From positions 186,001 to 250,000 of the forward strand of contig NZ_JAHXGQ010000010.1 of the NCBI RefSeq assembly GCF_019375475.1: a DNA stretch of 64,000 nt. Direction: 5' to 3'. Position numbers and translations under genes: made by a program. This stretch comes from Saccharothrix obliqua (GTDB taxonomy: Bacteria > Actinomycetota > Actinomycetes > Mycobacteriales > Pseudonocardiaceae). Positions within the stretch are counted from its first letter, which is position 1. Each line of letters starts with the position of its first letter. A model generated the notes under the pieces. The model saw nothing but the letters and a program-made list of their open reading frames with translations, ran no database searches and was not told the origin of the DNA. Below are positions 8,741 through 17,066 of this stretch, piece by piece.

Positions 8741-8972
8741 GTCGGGCAGGACCCTAATTATCAGGCAGGCTCCCTGAAAGTTTCACCAGGCGGCAGCCCC
8801 AGGAGCACCCCACGAGTGCCGCGAACAGGACCGCCAGGCAGGACCCTAACTATCAGGCAAGCTCCCTGAAAGTTTCGCCGGGCAGCAGCTTCCAGACCAC
8901 CCCTGCCCACGCGGGAGGGCGGCGGTCGGGCAGGGCCCTAATTATCAGGCAGGCTTCCTGAAAGTTTCGCGG
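8741..8972. repeat. Three-copy intergenic repeat, 92-bp period
   Basis: The PAC2-SRPBCC gap (8455-8997) holds no gene. Instead it has three near-identical 44-bp units with the core CCTAATTATCAGGCAGGCTC followed by CCTGAAAGTTTC. Core starts are 8753, 8845 and 8937, exactly 92 bp apart; the intervening sequence is unrelated between units. Each core contains the small dyad TCAGG-N7-CCTGA and is clearly AT-richer than its surroundings. Related copies occur at 16801-16848, 16889-16938 and 37088-37120. The pattern suggests a dispersed REP-like palindromic element rather than a CRISPR. Confidence 0.75.
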
Positions 8973-8997
8973 CGACGACAGCCACCAGCGCCCACCT

Positions 8998-9501
8998 TCA
9001 CGCGCCGGGTGACGCCAGACCGTCGAAGTACGCCTTCATCGCCGGGTAGTACGAGTCGAACACGGGCAGCGGTCGGTTCTCCCGGGACGCCACCAGCATG
9101 TCGAGGTAGAACTCCCAACCGGGGCCGATCTCGCCGAGCCCGGCCGGCGAGCCCAGGTGGTGCACCAGCTTCAACTCCGTCACACCGTCCACTTCGGACA
9201 ACAGCAGCTCCAGGCGCCACACGCCGTGCTCGTCGACGGTCGTCACGGCCAGCCGCAACGGCGGTTCGCACGCCTCGATGCGGGCCTGCATCCACGGCTG
9301 CTGCTCCTCGTACGCCATCTGCACGTCGATCGTGCGACCCGGCGCGGCGTCGCCCTTCCAGGGACCGAACCAGCGCGCCGTGCGCTCCGGCTCGGTCACG
9401 CTCGCCCACACGTCCTCGACGTGCGCGCGGAACGTCCGCGTCAGCACGAGGTCGCAGCCCGCACCCGCGGGGAGCAGTCGGCCGGTCGGTCGGCGGTTCA
9501 C
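8998..9501 (-). CDS. SRPBCC / AHSA1-like protein
   Basis: The 167-aa START-like protein begins at GTG 9501, preceded by a strong GGAGG (CAGTGGAGGACACCGC). Motifs are DLVLTRTFRAHVEDVWASV at the N-terminus, RTARWFGPWKGDAAPG (about residues 43-58) and YLDMLVASRENRPLP near the C-terminus. The fold binds a hydrophobic ligand; many actinobacterial members are partnered with an ArsR regulator. Here the upstream open frame is continuous with a damaged ArsR segment, so automated annotation may report a single longer ORF (9648-8998). I favour the shorter gene because of the ribosome site. Confidence 0.8.
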   Translation of the reverse strand: MNRRPTGRLLPAGAGCDLVLTRTFRAHVEDVWASVTEPERTARWFGPWKGDAAPGRTIDVQMAYEEQQPWMQARIEACEPPLRLAVTTVDEHGVWRLELLLSEVDGVTELKLVHHLGSPAGLGEIGPGWEFYLDMLVASRENRPLPVFDSYYPAMKAYFDGLASPGA

Positions 9502-9754
9502 GCGGTGTCCTCCACTGGTAGCTCGATCGTCGAGGCGGAACTCGGCCGGCCCGGCGAACGGGGTCGGGGCCAGCGCGTACACCCGCCTGCCGACGACCTC
9601 GGCCCGCACCGGGCCGCTCTCCCGGAGCACGCGCGGATGCCTGCTCACGGCGGGGCGGCTGACCGCGAGCCGGGCGGCGATCCCACCGGCCGACAGCCGC
9701 GTCCCGCGCGGCAGCTCCAGGACCCGCCGCCGCGATCACGCCGACCACCACGAA
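9502..9754 (-). pseudogene. ArsR-family regulator, degraded
   Basis: Upstream of the SRPBCC gene the frame encodes a clear ArsR winged-helix segment: VLELPRGTRLSAGGIAARL, then VSRPAVSRHPRVLRESG and VVGRRVYALAP. The N-terminus is broken: the expected start (VVVGVIAAA, GTG about 9754) lies in a different frame and a stop precedes RRRVLEL. The normal C-terminal helix after the wing is absent, with the reading running straight into the SRPBCC start. I infer a one-base frameshift plus an internal deletion. If so, the SRPBCC gene has lost its cognate repressor. Confidence 0.6.
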
Positions 9755-9755
9755 A

Positions 9756-9775
9756 GCGTAAACGAGCGGTTACGC
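9756..9775. promoter_or_regulatory. Operator-like inverted repeat before the ArsR remnant
   Basis: GCGTAA-N8-TTACGC is a perfect inverted repeat just upstream of the ArsR/SRPBCC reading frame. It overlaps the stop codon of the M20 peptidase gene. Its position fits an ArsR operator, now possibly orphaned. Confidence 0.45.
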
Positions 9776-10858
9776 GTTTTCCAACGACTTCAGGAAGGCG
9801 CTCAACGCGCGGTGGTAGGGCAGCACGGTGGCGAGGTCGGCGTACTCGTCGGGCCCGTGCTGCCCGTCGCCGCCGACACCGAAGATCACCGCGTCCACCC
9901 CGCGCTGGTGGAAGAACCGGGAGTCCGCCGCGCCGTGCTTGCGCAGGAAGTCGCCCGAGTAGCCCTGGTCCCGCGCCGCCGCCCGCAGCGCCGCCACCTC
10001 CGCGCTGCCCCGGTCCGCGTGGTGCGGCGGCTCCACGTGGTCCACCGCCACCGGCAGCCCGCACAACGCCGACAGGTGCGCGGCGACCTCGTCCGCGCCC
10101 CGCCCGGCGAAATCGCCGTCCTCCGCCGGGTACCGGATGTCCAGCCACGCCGACGCCTCCGCCGGCACCTGGTTCAACGCCGTGTTCGACGTCTCCACGC
10201 GCGCGACGTTCACCGTCGTCCGCCACACCTCCCCGGCGGGCACCGGGTAGGCGGCGAGCACCGCGTCCACCGCACGCAGGAGCCGCACCAGGGCGTTCTC
10301 GCCGAGCCACGGGTACGCGCTGTGCGCCGCCCGGCCGGTGGCGTCGATGCGCGCGCCCACCAGGCCCTTCGACTCGGTCACCAGCCGCAACGCGCTGTGC
10401 TCGCCGATCACCGCGAACCGCGCCGACACGCCCAGCGCCAACTGGTGCCGCGTGCCGTCGCGACCGCCGACCTCCTCGTCCGTGACGAGTTGCAGCCCGA
10501 CCGGGAACGACGTCGGCACGTCCCGGAACACCAGCGCCAGCACCAGCGCCGAGAGCTTCATGTCCTGCGCGCCCCGCGCGTACAGGCGGTCACCCTCGCG
10601 ACGGGGCGTGAACTGCTCGGGCGCGCCCGGCACAACGTCCAGGTGGGCGTTGAACAGCACCCGGAACGGTTCGCGCCGCGTGCCCCGGTGCACCAGGGCG
10701 CTGGGCTTGCCGTTCGACTCGAACCGCTCCACGGTGCCGCCGGGTCCCACCACGTCGAGCACGAAGTCCAGGGCCCGCGCCAGCTCCGCGGGCCGGTCGG
10801 CGGTGGACGGGATGCGCAGCAGGCCGTCCGCCAGGTCCAGGAACTCGTCCAGATCCAC
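9770..10858 (-). CDS. M20 family metallopeptidase
   Basis: The 362-aa zinc exopeptidase of the ArgE/DapE/CPG2 type has the expected metal and catalytic residues. These are LFNAHLDVVP (His and Asp ligands, about residues 68-77), RGAQDMK (bridging Asp), TDEEVGG (catalytic Glu pair, about 120-126) and, at the C-terminus, the FGVGGDGQHGPDEY ligand region. A dimerisation insert (GRAAHSAYPWLGENAL) is present. It probably removes acyl or aminoacyl groups from small peptides. GTG 10858 was chosen: the ATG at 10866 is out of frame. It lies 26 bp behind the response regulator stop, apparently in the same operon. Confidence 0.85.
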   Translation of the reverse strand: MDLDEFLDLADGLLRIPSTADRPAELARALDFVLDVVGPGGTVERFESNGKPSALVHRGTRREPFRVLFNAHLDVVPGAPEQFTPRREGDRLYARGAQDMKLSALVLALVFRDVPTSFPVGLQLVTDEEVGGRDGTRHQLALGVSARFAVIGEHSALRLVTESKGLVGARIDATGRAAHSAYPWLGENALVRLLRAVDAVLAAYPVPAGEVWRTTVNVARVETSNTALNQVPAEASAWLDIRYPAEDGDFAGRGADEVAAHLSALCGLPVAVDHVEPPHHADRGSAEVAALRAAARDQGYSGDFLRKHGAADSRFFHQRGVDAVIFGVGGDGQHGPDEYADLATVLPYHRALSAFLKSLENA

Positions 10859-10884
10859 CAGGCCATGGTGCCGCAGGGAGACCC

Positions 10885-11502
10885 CTACAGCAGCTGCTCC
10901 TCCTGCGCCCGGCGCACCGCCTCCACCCGGTTGCGCGCACCCAGCTTGTGCATCGCCGTCTGGAGGTAGGTCTTCACGGTGTTCCGGGTCAGACCCAGCT
11001 CCTCGGCGATCTCCGGGTTGGTGCGGCCGATCGCGGCCAGGCGCACCACGTCGTACTCGCGCCTGCTCAGCGACAGCCGGAACAACCGCGCCCGCAACGG
11101 GGTCCCGCCCGACTCGCGCAGCCTCGGGTCCACCACCCGCGCACCCGCCGCGACCCGCCGCAGTTGCGCCACCAGGTCGATGTCCGTGACGTCCTTCAGC
11201 AGGCACCCGTGCGCGCCGCCCCGCAACGCGGCGGACAACGCCGCGTGGTCGTCGTACGCGGTGAAGATGACCACCTTGGCGTCCGGCGCGACGGCCGCGA
11301 TCCTGGGCAGCGCCTCGCTCCCCAGCATGTCCGGCAGGCGCAGGTCCAGCAGCACCAGGTCGGGCCGCAGCTCGCCGGCCAGCCCGACCGCCTCCCGCGC
11401 CGACCGGGCGGAACCGACCACCTCGATGTCGTCGGTCACCGACACCAGGGCGCGCACCCCGTCGCACACCACGGGGTGGTCGTCCACGACCAGGACCCTC
11501 AA
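10885..11502 (-). CDS. NarL/LuxR-family response regulator
   Basis: The 205-aa regulator has an N-terminal receiver with acidic pair VVDDHP, phospho-acceptor Asp in LVLLDLRLPD and the conserved Thr and Lys in FTAYDD and CLLKDV. The C-terminal LuxR HTH reads LSRREYDVVRLAAIGRTNPE..LGLTRNTVKTYLQTAMHKLG. The start is TTG 11502, whose TTGA overlaps the TGA of the synthetase gene, so translation is probably coupled. The histidine kinase of the pair is two genes upstream, separated by the synthetase. Targets may include the operon itself. Confidence 0.85.
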   Translation of the reverse strand: MRVLVVDDHPVVCDGVRALVSVTDDIEVVGSARSAREAVGLAGELRPDLVLLDLRLPDMLGSEALPRIAAVAPDAKVVIFTAYDDHAALSAALRGGAHGCLLKDVTDIDLVAQLRRVAAGARVVDPRLRESGGTPLRARLFRLSLSRREYDVVRLAAIGRTNPEIAEELGLTRNTVKTYLQTAMHKLGARNRVEAVRRAQEEQLL

Positions 11503-13121
11503 GCGTGCTCCACCGCGTCCGCGTCGCCCAGCCCCAGTACCTCCACGGCCTGCCGCCGCATCTCCACCTTGCGGACCTTGCCGGTGACCGTCATCGGGAA
11601 GTCCTCCACCACGTGCACGTAGCGCGGGATCTTCTGGTGCGCGAGCCGGTCCGCGCAGAACGCGTGCAGCGCCTCGGCGGTCAGCGGCTCCGCGCCCGGC
11701 CGCATCCGCACCCACGCCATCAGCTCCTCGCCGTACTTCGCGTCCGGCACCCCGATGACCTGCGCGTCGAGCACGTCCGGGTGCGTGTGCAGGAATTCCT
11801 CGACCTCCCGCGGGTACAGGTTCTCACCACCCCGGATCACCACGTCCTTGATCCGCCCGGTGATGTTGAGGTAGCCGTCGTCACGCATCACGGCCAGGTC
11901 GCCGGTGTGCATCCAGCGGGCGGCGTCGATCGCCTCGGCCGTCTGCTCCGGCTGCTCCCAGTAGCCGAGCATCACCGAGTAGCCCCGCGTGCACAGCTCG
12001 CCCGGCGTGCCGCGCGGCACCGTGCGGCCGGTCGCCGGGTCCACCACCTTGACCTCCAGGTGCGGCCCGACGCGGCCGACGGTGGACACGCGCAGCTCCA
12101 GCGAGTCGCCGCGCCGGGTCTGGGTGGACACCGGGGACGTCTCCGTCATCCCGTAGCAGATGGACACCTCGCGCATCCCCATCCGCTCCACCACCTCCCG
12201 CATCACCTCCACCGGGCACGGCGAGCCCGCCATGATGCCGGTGCGCAGCGACGACAGGTCGCAGGAGGCGAAACCGGGGTCGGCGAGTTCGGCGATGAAC
12301 ATCGTCGGCACGCCGTACAGCGACGTGCACCGCTCGTCCGCCACGGCCTTCAGCGTCGCCGCCGGGTCGAACGCCGGCGCGGGGATCACCACGCACGCGC
12401 CGTGCGTGACGGCGGCGAGGTTGCCCATCACCATTCCGAAGCAGTGGTAAAACGGCACCGGCACGCAGATCCGGTCCCGCTCGGTGTACCCGCACAGCTC
12501 ACCGACGAAGAAGCCGTTGTTGACGATGTTGTGGTGCGACAGGGTCGCACCCTTGGGGAACCCGGTGGTGCCCGACGTGTACTGGATGTTGATCGGGTCG
12601 TCGGCGGACAGCTCCGGCCACGGCGGCGGGTCGGCCGAGTGCAGCTCGGCCCAGTCGGGGGTGTCCAGCAGCACGACGCGCTCCAGCGCCGGGCAGTCCG
12701 GGCGCACCCGCGCCACCATCGCCGCGTAGTCGGAGGTCTTGAACTCCTTCGCGGCGACCAGCAGCCGCACCCCGGACTGGTTGAGCGCGTACGCCAGCTC
12801 GTGCACCCGGTACGCGGGGTTGACGTTGACCAGGATCGCGCCGATCCGCGCCGTCGCGAACTGGGTGGTGATCCACTCGGCCCGGTTGGGCGCCCAGATG
12901 CCGACCCGGTCGCCGGGCCGCACGCCGGCGGCCCACAGGCCGGCCGCCACGGCGGTCACCTCGGCGGCCAGCTCGCGGTACGTCCACCGGCGGCCGGTCA
13001 CGCACTCGACCAACGCCTCCCGGTCGCCGTGAGCGGCCACCGCCCGGTCGAAAGCCGCCGCGACGGTGTCACCCAGCAGTGGCACGTCGGAGACGCCCGA
13101 CGCGTAGCTCAGCTCCGCCAT
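11499..13121 (-). CDS. Acyl-CoA synthetase (AMP-forming)
   Basis: The 540-aa ANL-superfamily ligase has the P-loop-like A3 motif YTSGTTGFPKGATLSH (about residues 175-190), A5 motif YGMTETSPVS (about 320-329), A8 hinge ITGRIKDVVIRGGENLYP (about 425-442) and catalytic Lys in MTVTGKVRKVEM. It is close to fatty-acyl-CoA synthetases of the FadD35/FadD3 type (recall). It activates a carboxylic acid to its CoA thioester. ATG 13121 overlaps the kinase stop as TGATG, and the 3' end overlaps the response regulator start. The gene is thus sandwiched inside a two-component system. Confidence 0.9.
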   Translation of the reverse strand: MAELSYASGVSDVPLLGDTVAAAFDRAVAAHGDREALVECVTGRRWTYRELAAEVTAVAAGLWAAGVRPGDRVGIWAPNRAEWITTQFATARIGAILVNVNPAYRVHELAYALNQSGVRLLVAAKEFKTSDYAAMVARVRPDCPALERVVLLDTPDWAELHSADPPPWPELSADDPINIQYTSGTTGFPKGATLSHHNIVNNGFFVGELCGYTERDRICVPVPFYHCFGMVMGNLAAVTHGACVVIPAPAFDPAATLKAVADERCTSLYGVPTMFIAELADPGFASCDLSSLRTGIMAGSPCPVEVMREVVERMGMREVSICYGMTETSPVSTQTRRGDSLELRVSTVGRVGPHLEVKVVDPATGRTVPRGTPGELCTRGYSVMLGYWEQPEQTAEAIDAARWMHTGDLAVMRDDGYLNITGRIKDVVIRGGENLYPREVEEFLHTHPDVLDAQVIGVPDAKYGEELMAWVRMRPGAEPLTAEALHAFCADRLAHQKIPRYVHVVEDFPMTVTGKVRKVEMRRQAVEVLGLGDADAVEHA

Positions 13122-14266
13122 CACGGCAACGTACCGCAGGTCGCGGCCGGTGGGGGCAGCTCGCAACGCAGCACCGAGCCGCCGTCCTCGACACGCCGCA
13201 GGGTCAACGCGCCACCCGCCCGAGCGACCTCGCGGCGCAACGCGGGCAGCCCCGCGCCGGTGCCCCCGGCGGTCTCCTCGACACCCACGCCGTCGTCCAG
13301 CACCGCCACCGCGACGCCGTCGGCGACCGCCAGCGTGACCACCACCGACCGGGCGCGGGCGTGCTTCTCCACGTTCAGCAGGCCCTCGTCCACGACCCGC
13401 AGCACCAGCGCGGCGCGGGCCGGGTCCAGCTCGGGCGGTGCGCCGACCGGCACGAAGTCCGCGGCCACGCCGGACCGGGCGGTGAACGCACGCACCGACT
13501 CGGCGATGTCCGCGGTCAGCCGCACCGGTTCCCGCGCGGAACCCAGCCGGTGGATCGACTCCCGCAACGCCGCGCCGGCCCGCGCGAGCTGCCGCTCGAT
13601 GCGCTCCAGCTCGTCGTCCACGACCGGGGCGAGCCCGGCCCGACCACGCAGCCGCCGCACCGACGACCCGACGCCGAACAGCATCGCGCCCACGCCGTCG
13701 TGCAGGGACGCGGCGAGCCGGCGGCGCTCACCCGCCGCGGCGGCGTCGGCGAGCGCCGCCGCGCCGTCCGCCACGTCCACCGCCGCACCGGCGAGCCGGG
13801 CCAGCCGGGCGAGCCCGGCCACGGCGTCGTCACCCACCCCGGCCTGACCGCGCACCGCGCCGTAGAGCACGCCGCGCACGCCGTTCACCCCGACCGGTAC
13901 CGCCGCCACGCCGCCCAGGCCCTCGGCGCGGACGTGGGCGTCGAAGTCGTGGGTGATCCGGTCGGACCGGTAGTAGTCGCGCACCACGACGGGGCTGCCC
14001 GCCGCCGCCACCCGGCCGCCGACCCCGAGCCCGAGCGGGACGGGCAGGTCGTGCAGCCGCGAGTCACGCGTGCCCGACCACAGGCGCAACACCAGGTCAC
14101 GCCCCTCGACCAGGCCGATCAGGCTGAAGTCGAACCCGAACTCGGTCCGGATGCGCCCGGCGAGGACCCGCAGCACCGCACGCGTGTCGAGTAGGTTGAC
14201 CCGCGCGTCGCGAGCGCCCTCCAGCGCGTCGAGCGCCGCGAGCAGTTCCAGCACCTCGTCGTCCAC
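13121..14266 (-). CDS. GAF-domain sensor histidine kinase (NarL type)
   Basis: The 381-aa cytoplasmic kinase has an N-terminal GAF domain (about residues 25-165: FDFSLIGLVEGRDLVLRLW, PVVVRDYYRSDRITHDF). It is followed by a HisKA_3 dimerisation helix with the phospho-His in RRLAASLHDGVGAMLFG and an HATPase domain with DDGVGVEE and the G2 box GTGAGLPALRRE. There is no transmembrane segment, so it senses an internal signal through the GAF domain. GTG 14266 starts VDDEVLELL. It is first in an operon with an acyl-CoA synthetase, a response regulator and a peptidase, suggesting the ligand may be an acid or its CoA ester (inference). Confidence 0.87.
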   Translation of the reverse strand: MDDEVLELLAALDALEGARDARVNLLDTRAVLRVLAGRIRTEFGFDFSLIGLVEGRDLVLRLWSGTRDSRLHDLPVPLGLGVGGRVAAAGSPVVVRDYYRSDRITHDFDAHVRAEGLGGVAAVPVGVNGVRGVLYGAVRGQAGVGDDAVAGLARLARLAGAAVDVADGAAALADAAAAGERRRLAASLHDGVGAMLFGVGSSVRRLRGRAGLAPVVDDELERIERQLARAGAALRESIHRLGSAREPVRLTADIAESVRAFTARSGVAADFVPVGAPPELDPARAALVLRVVDEGLLNVEKHARARSVVVTLAVADGVAVAVLDDGVGVEETAGGTGAGLPALRREVARAGGALTLRRVEDGGSVLRCELPPPAATCGTLP

Positions 14267-14327
14267 GTCGTCCCCGCTTTGACCAGCCCTTCTCCCCCGC
14301 CCACGGTAGTCGCCGCGCGGAACCCGC

Positions 14328-15306
14328 TCAGAGGGCGATGCCCACCGGGTTGACGCCGACCGGCACGGTCGCCACCGCGGTCGCCGAGGCGGTGTCGATC
14401 ACGGTCACGGTGCCGCTGTCGTAGTTGGTGACGTACGCCTTCGCGTCGTCCGGGGTCAGGGCCACGCTGATCGGGCGCCGCCCGACCGGGATGGTGGCGA
14501 CGACCTCGGACCGCGCCAGGTCGACCACGGACACCGAGTCGCCGAGGCTGTTGGCGACGTAGGCGCGGGCGCCGTCGGACGTGATGTCCAGGCCGTGGGG
14601 CGTCCACCCGACCCGGACCGCGCCGACCCGGGCAAGGGTGGTCGCGTCGTACACGTAAACGGCGTGCCAATACTTCTCGGCGGTGACGAGCCTGGTGCCG
14701 TCCGGGGTGAAGGCGACGGCGGTGGTGGTCTGGCCGGGGCCGGGGCCGGCGGTGGCGAGGACGGTGTCGGTGGCGGTGTCGATCAGGTGGAGGTAGCCGC
14801 TGTTGCCGAGGTCCTGCGTCACCACCGCACGGGCGCCGTCCGGCGACACGGCGACGCCGTCCGAGTTGGCACCCGTGGCCAGCGTGGCGGTGGTGGTGAG
14901 CGTGGCGGTGTCGACTACGGACACCGTGCCGCCGGAGTAGTTCGTGACGTACAGCTTCGCGCCGTCGGGGGTGACGGCGACCTGTGCCGGGCCGGTGCCC
15001 ACGGTGACCGTGCCGACGACGGTGTTGGTGGTGGTGTCGATGGCGGACACGGTGCCGTGCCGGGCGTTGGTCACGTACGCCCGGTTGCCGTTGACGGCGA
15101 TCGCCACGCCGTACGGGGAGCTGCCGCCGGGGTCGGTGATGGTCGCGGTGACGGTGTCGGTCGTCGTGTCGATCACCGAGACACCGCCGCCGTTGTTCGC
15201 CACGTACGCCGGCGGGCGCGCCTCCGCGAGCGCTTCCCCCGGCACGCAGCGAGGTCGCCACCGCGACGACCACCCCGGTGACGAGTGCGCGATTCCTTCT
15301 GCTCAC
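14328..15306 (-). CDS. Secreted YncE-like beta-propeller protein, frameshifted at the signal peptide
   Basis: The body (14328-15245) encodes a seven-bladed YVTN/YncE-type propeller: repeats such as AYVTNARHGTVSAIDT and LYVTNYSGGTVSVVDT recur about every 42 residues. The true start is GTG 15306, preceded by GGAGG, giving the signal peptide MSRRNRALVTGVVVAVATSL. That signal peptide lies in another frame. Removing one base from the five-G run (plus strand C-run 15236-15240) joins it to GEALAEARPPAYVANN with an ALA cleavage site. Either this is a sequence error, or the protein is lost or made without a signal from GTG 15245. The role of such propellers is unknown. Confidence 0.7.
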
Positions 15307-15457
15307 AATGAGTTCCTCCCAGCCGGGCCGAGTCGCACACGGGTCACTTCGTGGCGGTGCGGGTGGGTGTTATCCCGACCGCTTCGGCAGTCCGCACGAC
15401 ACCGGTCGGGCGGCGCGGACGAGCGGCGTGCCGGGTCGGTGCGGCAGAGTGGTCCGC

Positions 15458-15979
15458 ATGGACCTGACTCCCCGGGCGTTGTTCGACCTGGCCCGCACGA
15501 CCGTCGAGACGGCCGTCTCCGTGCCCGGCCGCGTGGTCGACCTGCTGACCGCCGCCGAGGACGTGGTGCGGCGCGCCGACCAGCTCGTCACCCGCACCAC
15601 GCGGGTGCTGGAGCGGACCGAGGACCTGGTGGGGCGGGCGGAGGCGGTGACGGCGGACGCGGTCGTCGCGGCCCGCACGTCCCGCGAGCTGGTCGACGAC
15701 TACGCGCCCCTCGCCCGGCAGGCGCACCCGTTGGCGCAGCGGTTCGTGGAAGATTTGTCGCCGCACGAGGTGGACGCGGCAGTCCAGCTCGTGGACCAGC
15801 TCCCGGTGCTGACCAAGCACCTGCTGGAGGACGTGCTCCCGATGCTGTCCACTTTGGACCGCGTCGGGCCGGACATCCACCAGTTGCTGGAAGTGACCAA
15901 CGACGTCCGGCAGGCGATCCTGGGCATACCCGGCTTCAACTTCCTCCGCAGGCGCGGCGAGGACAAGGAGGAGGACTGA
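15458..15979 (+). CDS. Conserved helical protein of unknown function
   Basis: The 173-aa protein starts at ATG 15458 (MDLTPRALFDLARTTVE). It is almost wholly amphipathic alpha-helix with regular valine/leucine spacing and no Cys, signal peptide or membrane segment; the tail is charged (RRRGEDKEED). Related actinobacterial proteins are sometimes labelled as RuBisCO large subunit, which the sequence does not support. A coiled-coil or phasin-like scaffolding role would fit the composition but is a guess. The 150-bp divergent gap to the propeller gene holds both promoters. Confidence 0.75.
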   Translation: MDLTPRALFDLARTTVETAVSVPGRVVDLLTAAEDVVRRADQLVTRTTRVLERTEDLVGRAEAVTADAVVAARTSRELVDDYAPLARQAHPLAQRFVEDLSPHEVDAAVQLVDQLPVLTKHLLEDVLPMLSTLDRVGPDIHQLLEVTNDVRQAILGIPGFNFLRRRGEDKEED

Positions 15980-16073
15980 GCACCGCGGCCGTCCGCACGT
16001 AGTACCGCCCGGGATGCGCCGTGCGCGGGCGCTCTCGCGGAGAATGGGGGCGGACACGCGGAGGGGGTGCCGG

Positions 16074-16754
16074 ATGACCGGGCCGGTGGCGGTCGTGACG
16101 GGTGGGAACCGGGGCATCGGGCGGGAGGTGTGCCGGCAGCTGCGGGAACTGGGCTACACCGTCGTGCTCACCGCGCGCGACGCCGCGAAGGGTGCGCGGG
16201 CCGCGCGGGAGCTGGGGGTGGACCACCACCGGCTGGACGTGACCGACGACGGCTCGGCGGCCGGACTCGCCACGCACATCGGAGAGCGGTACGGGCGGCT
16301 GGACGTGCTCGTGAACAACGCCGCCGTGCACTACGACACGTGGCAGCGGGCGTCGAACGCCGACCTGGCCGTGGTGCGGGAGGCGATGGAGACCAACTTC
16401 TACGGCCCGTGGCGGGTGGCGCTCGCGTTGCTGCCGTTGTTGCGCAAGGGGAGCGGTCGGATCGTCAACGTGTCCAGCGGCGCGGGGTCGTTGACCGGCA
16501 TGGGCGGCGGCACCCCGGCCTACGCGGCGTCGAAGGCGGCGCTCAACGCGTTGACCCTCATGCTGGCCGACGAGTTGCGGCGTGATCGCGTCCTGGTGAA
16601 CGCCGTCTGCCCCGGCTGGGTGGCCACCGACATGGGCGGCCCGGGTGGGCGGCCGGTGGAGCGCGGCGCGGCGAGCGTGGTGTGGGCCGTGACGCTGCCC
16701 GACGACGGCCCGACCGGCGGCTTCTTCCGCGACGGGCGGCCGGTGCCCTGGTGA
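16074..16754 (+). CDS. Short-chain dehydrogenase/reductase
   Basis: This 226-aa classical SDR has the Rossmann glycine motif TGGNRGIG (about residues 9-16), NNAA (about 80-83) and the catalytic Ser-Tyr-Lys in VNVSSGAG and YAASKAALN. The segment order and size resemble plant/animal carbonyl reductase-like SDRs (NADPH-dependent). ATG 16074 is chosen because GGAGGGGG precedes it; upstream in-frame starts lack a site. It is followed by a 312-bp gap with two inverted copies of the 8.7-kb repeat. The substrate is unknown. Confidence 0.85.
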   Translation: MTGPVAVVTGGNRGIGREVCRQLRELGYTVVLTARDAAKGARAARELGVDHHRLDVTDDGSAAGLATHIGERYGRLDVLVNNAAVHYDTWQRASNADLAVVREAMETNFYGPWRVALALLPLLRKGSGRIVNVSSGAGSLTGMGGGTPAYAASKAALNALTLMLADELRRDRVLVNAVCPGWVATDMGGPGGRPVERGAASVVWAVTLPDDGPTGGFFRDGRPVPW

Positions 16755-16797
16755 GGCGGCGCCGTGCGCGCGGCCCGCTATGACGGCGGTCGGCCAG

Positions 16798-16940
16798 GGC
16801 GCTAATTTTCAGGGAGCCTGCCTGATAATTAACGCCCTGCCCGACCGCGACCCCCGCCAGCCGGGACGGCCCCGCGCGCCACCACCCACGAAACTTTCAG
16901 GAAGCCTGCCTGATAGTTAGCGCCCTGCCCGATCGCGGCC
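16798..16940. repeat. Two inverted copies of the dispersed palindromic repeat
   Basis: The 312-bp gap between the SDR and pseudouridine synthase genes has no ORF. It carries two copies of the 8.7-kb element in opposite orientation, around 16801-16848 and 16889-16938, 88 bp apart (CCTGCCTGAT at 16817 and 16905). Flanks CGCCCTGCCCGA match the GTCGGGCAGG flank of the first array, so the unit is longer than the core palindrome. Confidence 0.7.
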
Positions 16941-17066
16941 CCCGCCGGCCGAGATGGACCTGCGCACCACCACCCGAGAACACAGCAGATCAACCACGCC
17001 ACCCCCTGAGGACAGGCTCCAGTCCCGGCCGGCTCGGCGGTGGGCGTCGGTTAGGCTGGCCGTCCG

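Noticed and set aside
8741..8972. The 92-bp-period repeats as a CRISPR array
   Set aside because: Only three imperfect repeats, spacers of about 48 bp, no leader or cas genes, and single or inverted copies occur elsewhere.
8998..9648. A natural ArsR-SRPBCC fusion protein
   Set aside because: A strong ribosome site and GTG lie at the SRPBCC start, and the ArsR part lacks a start and its last helix.
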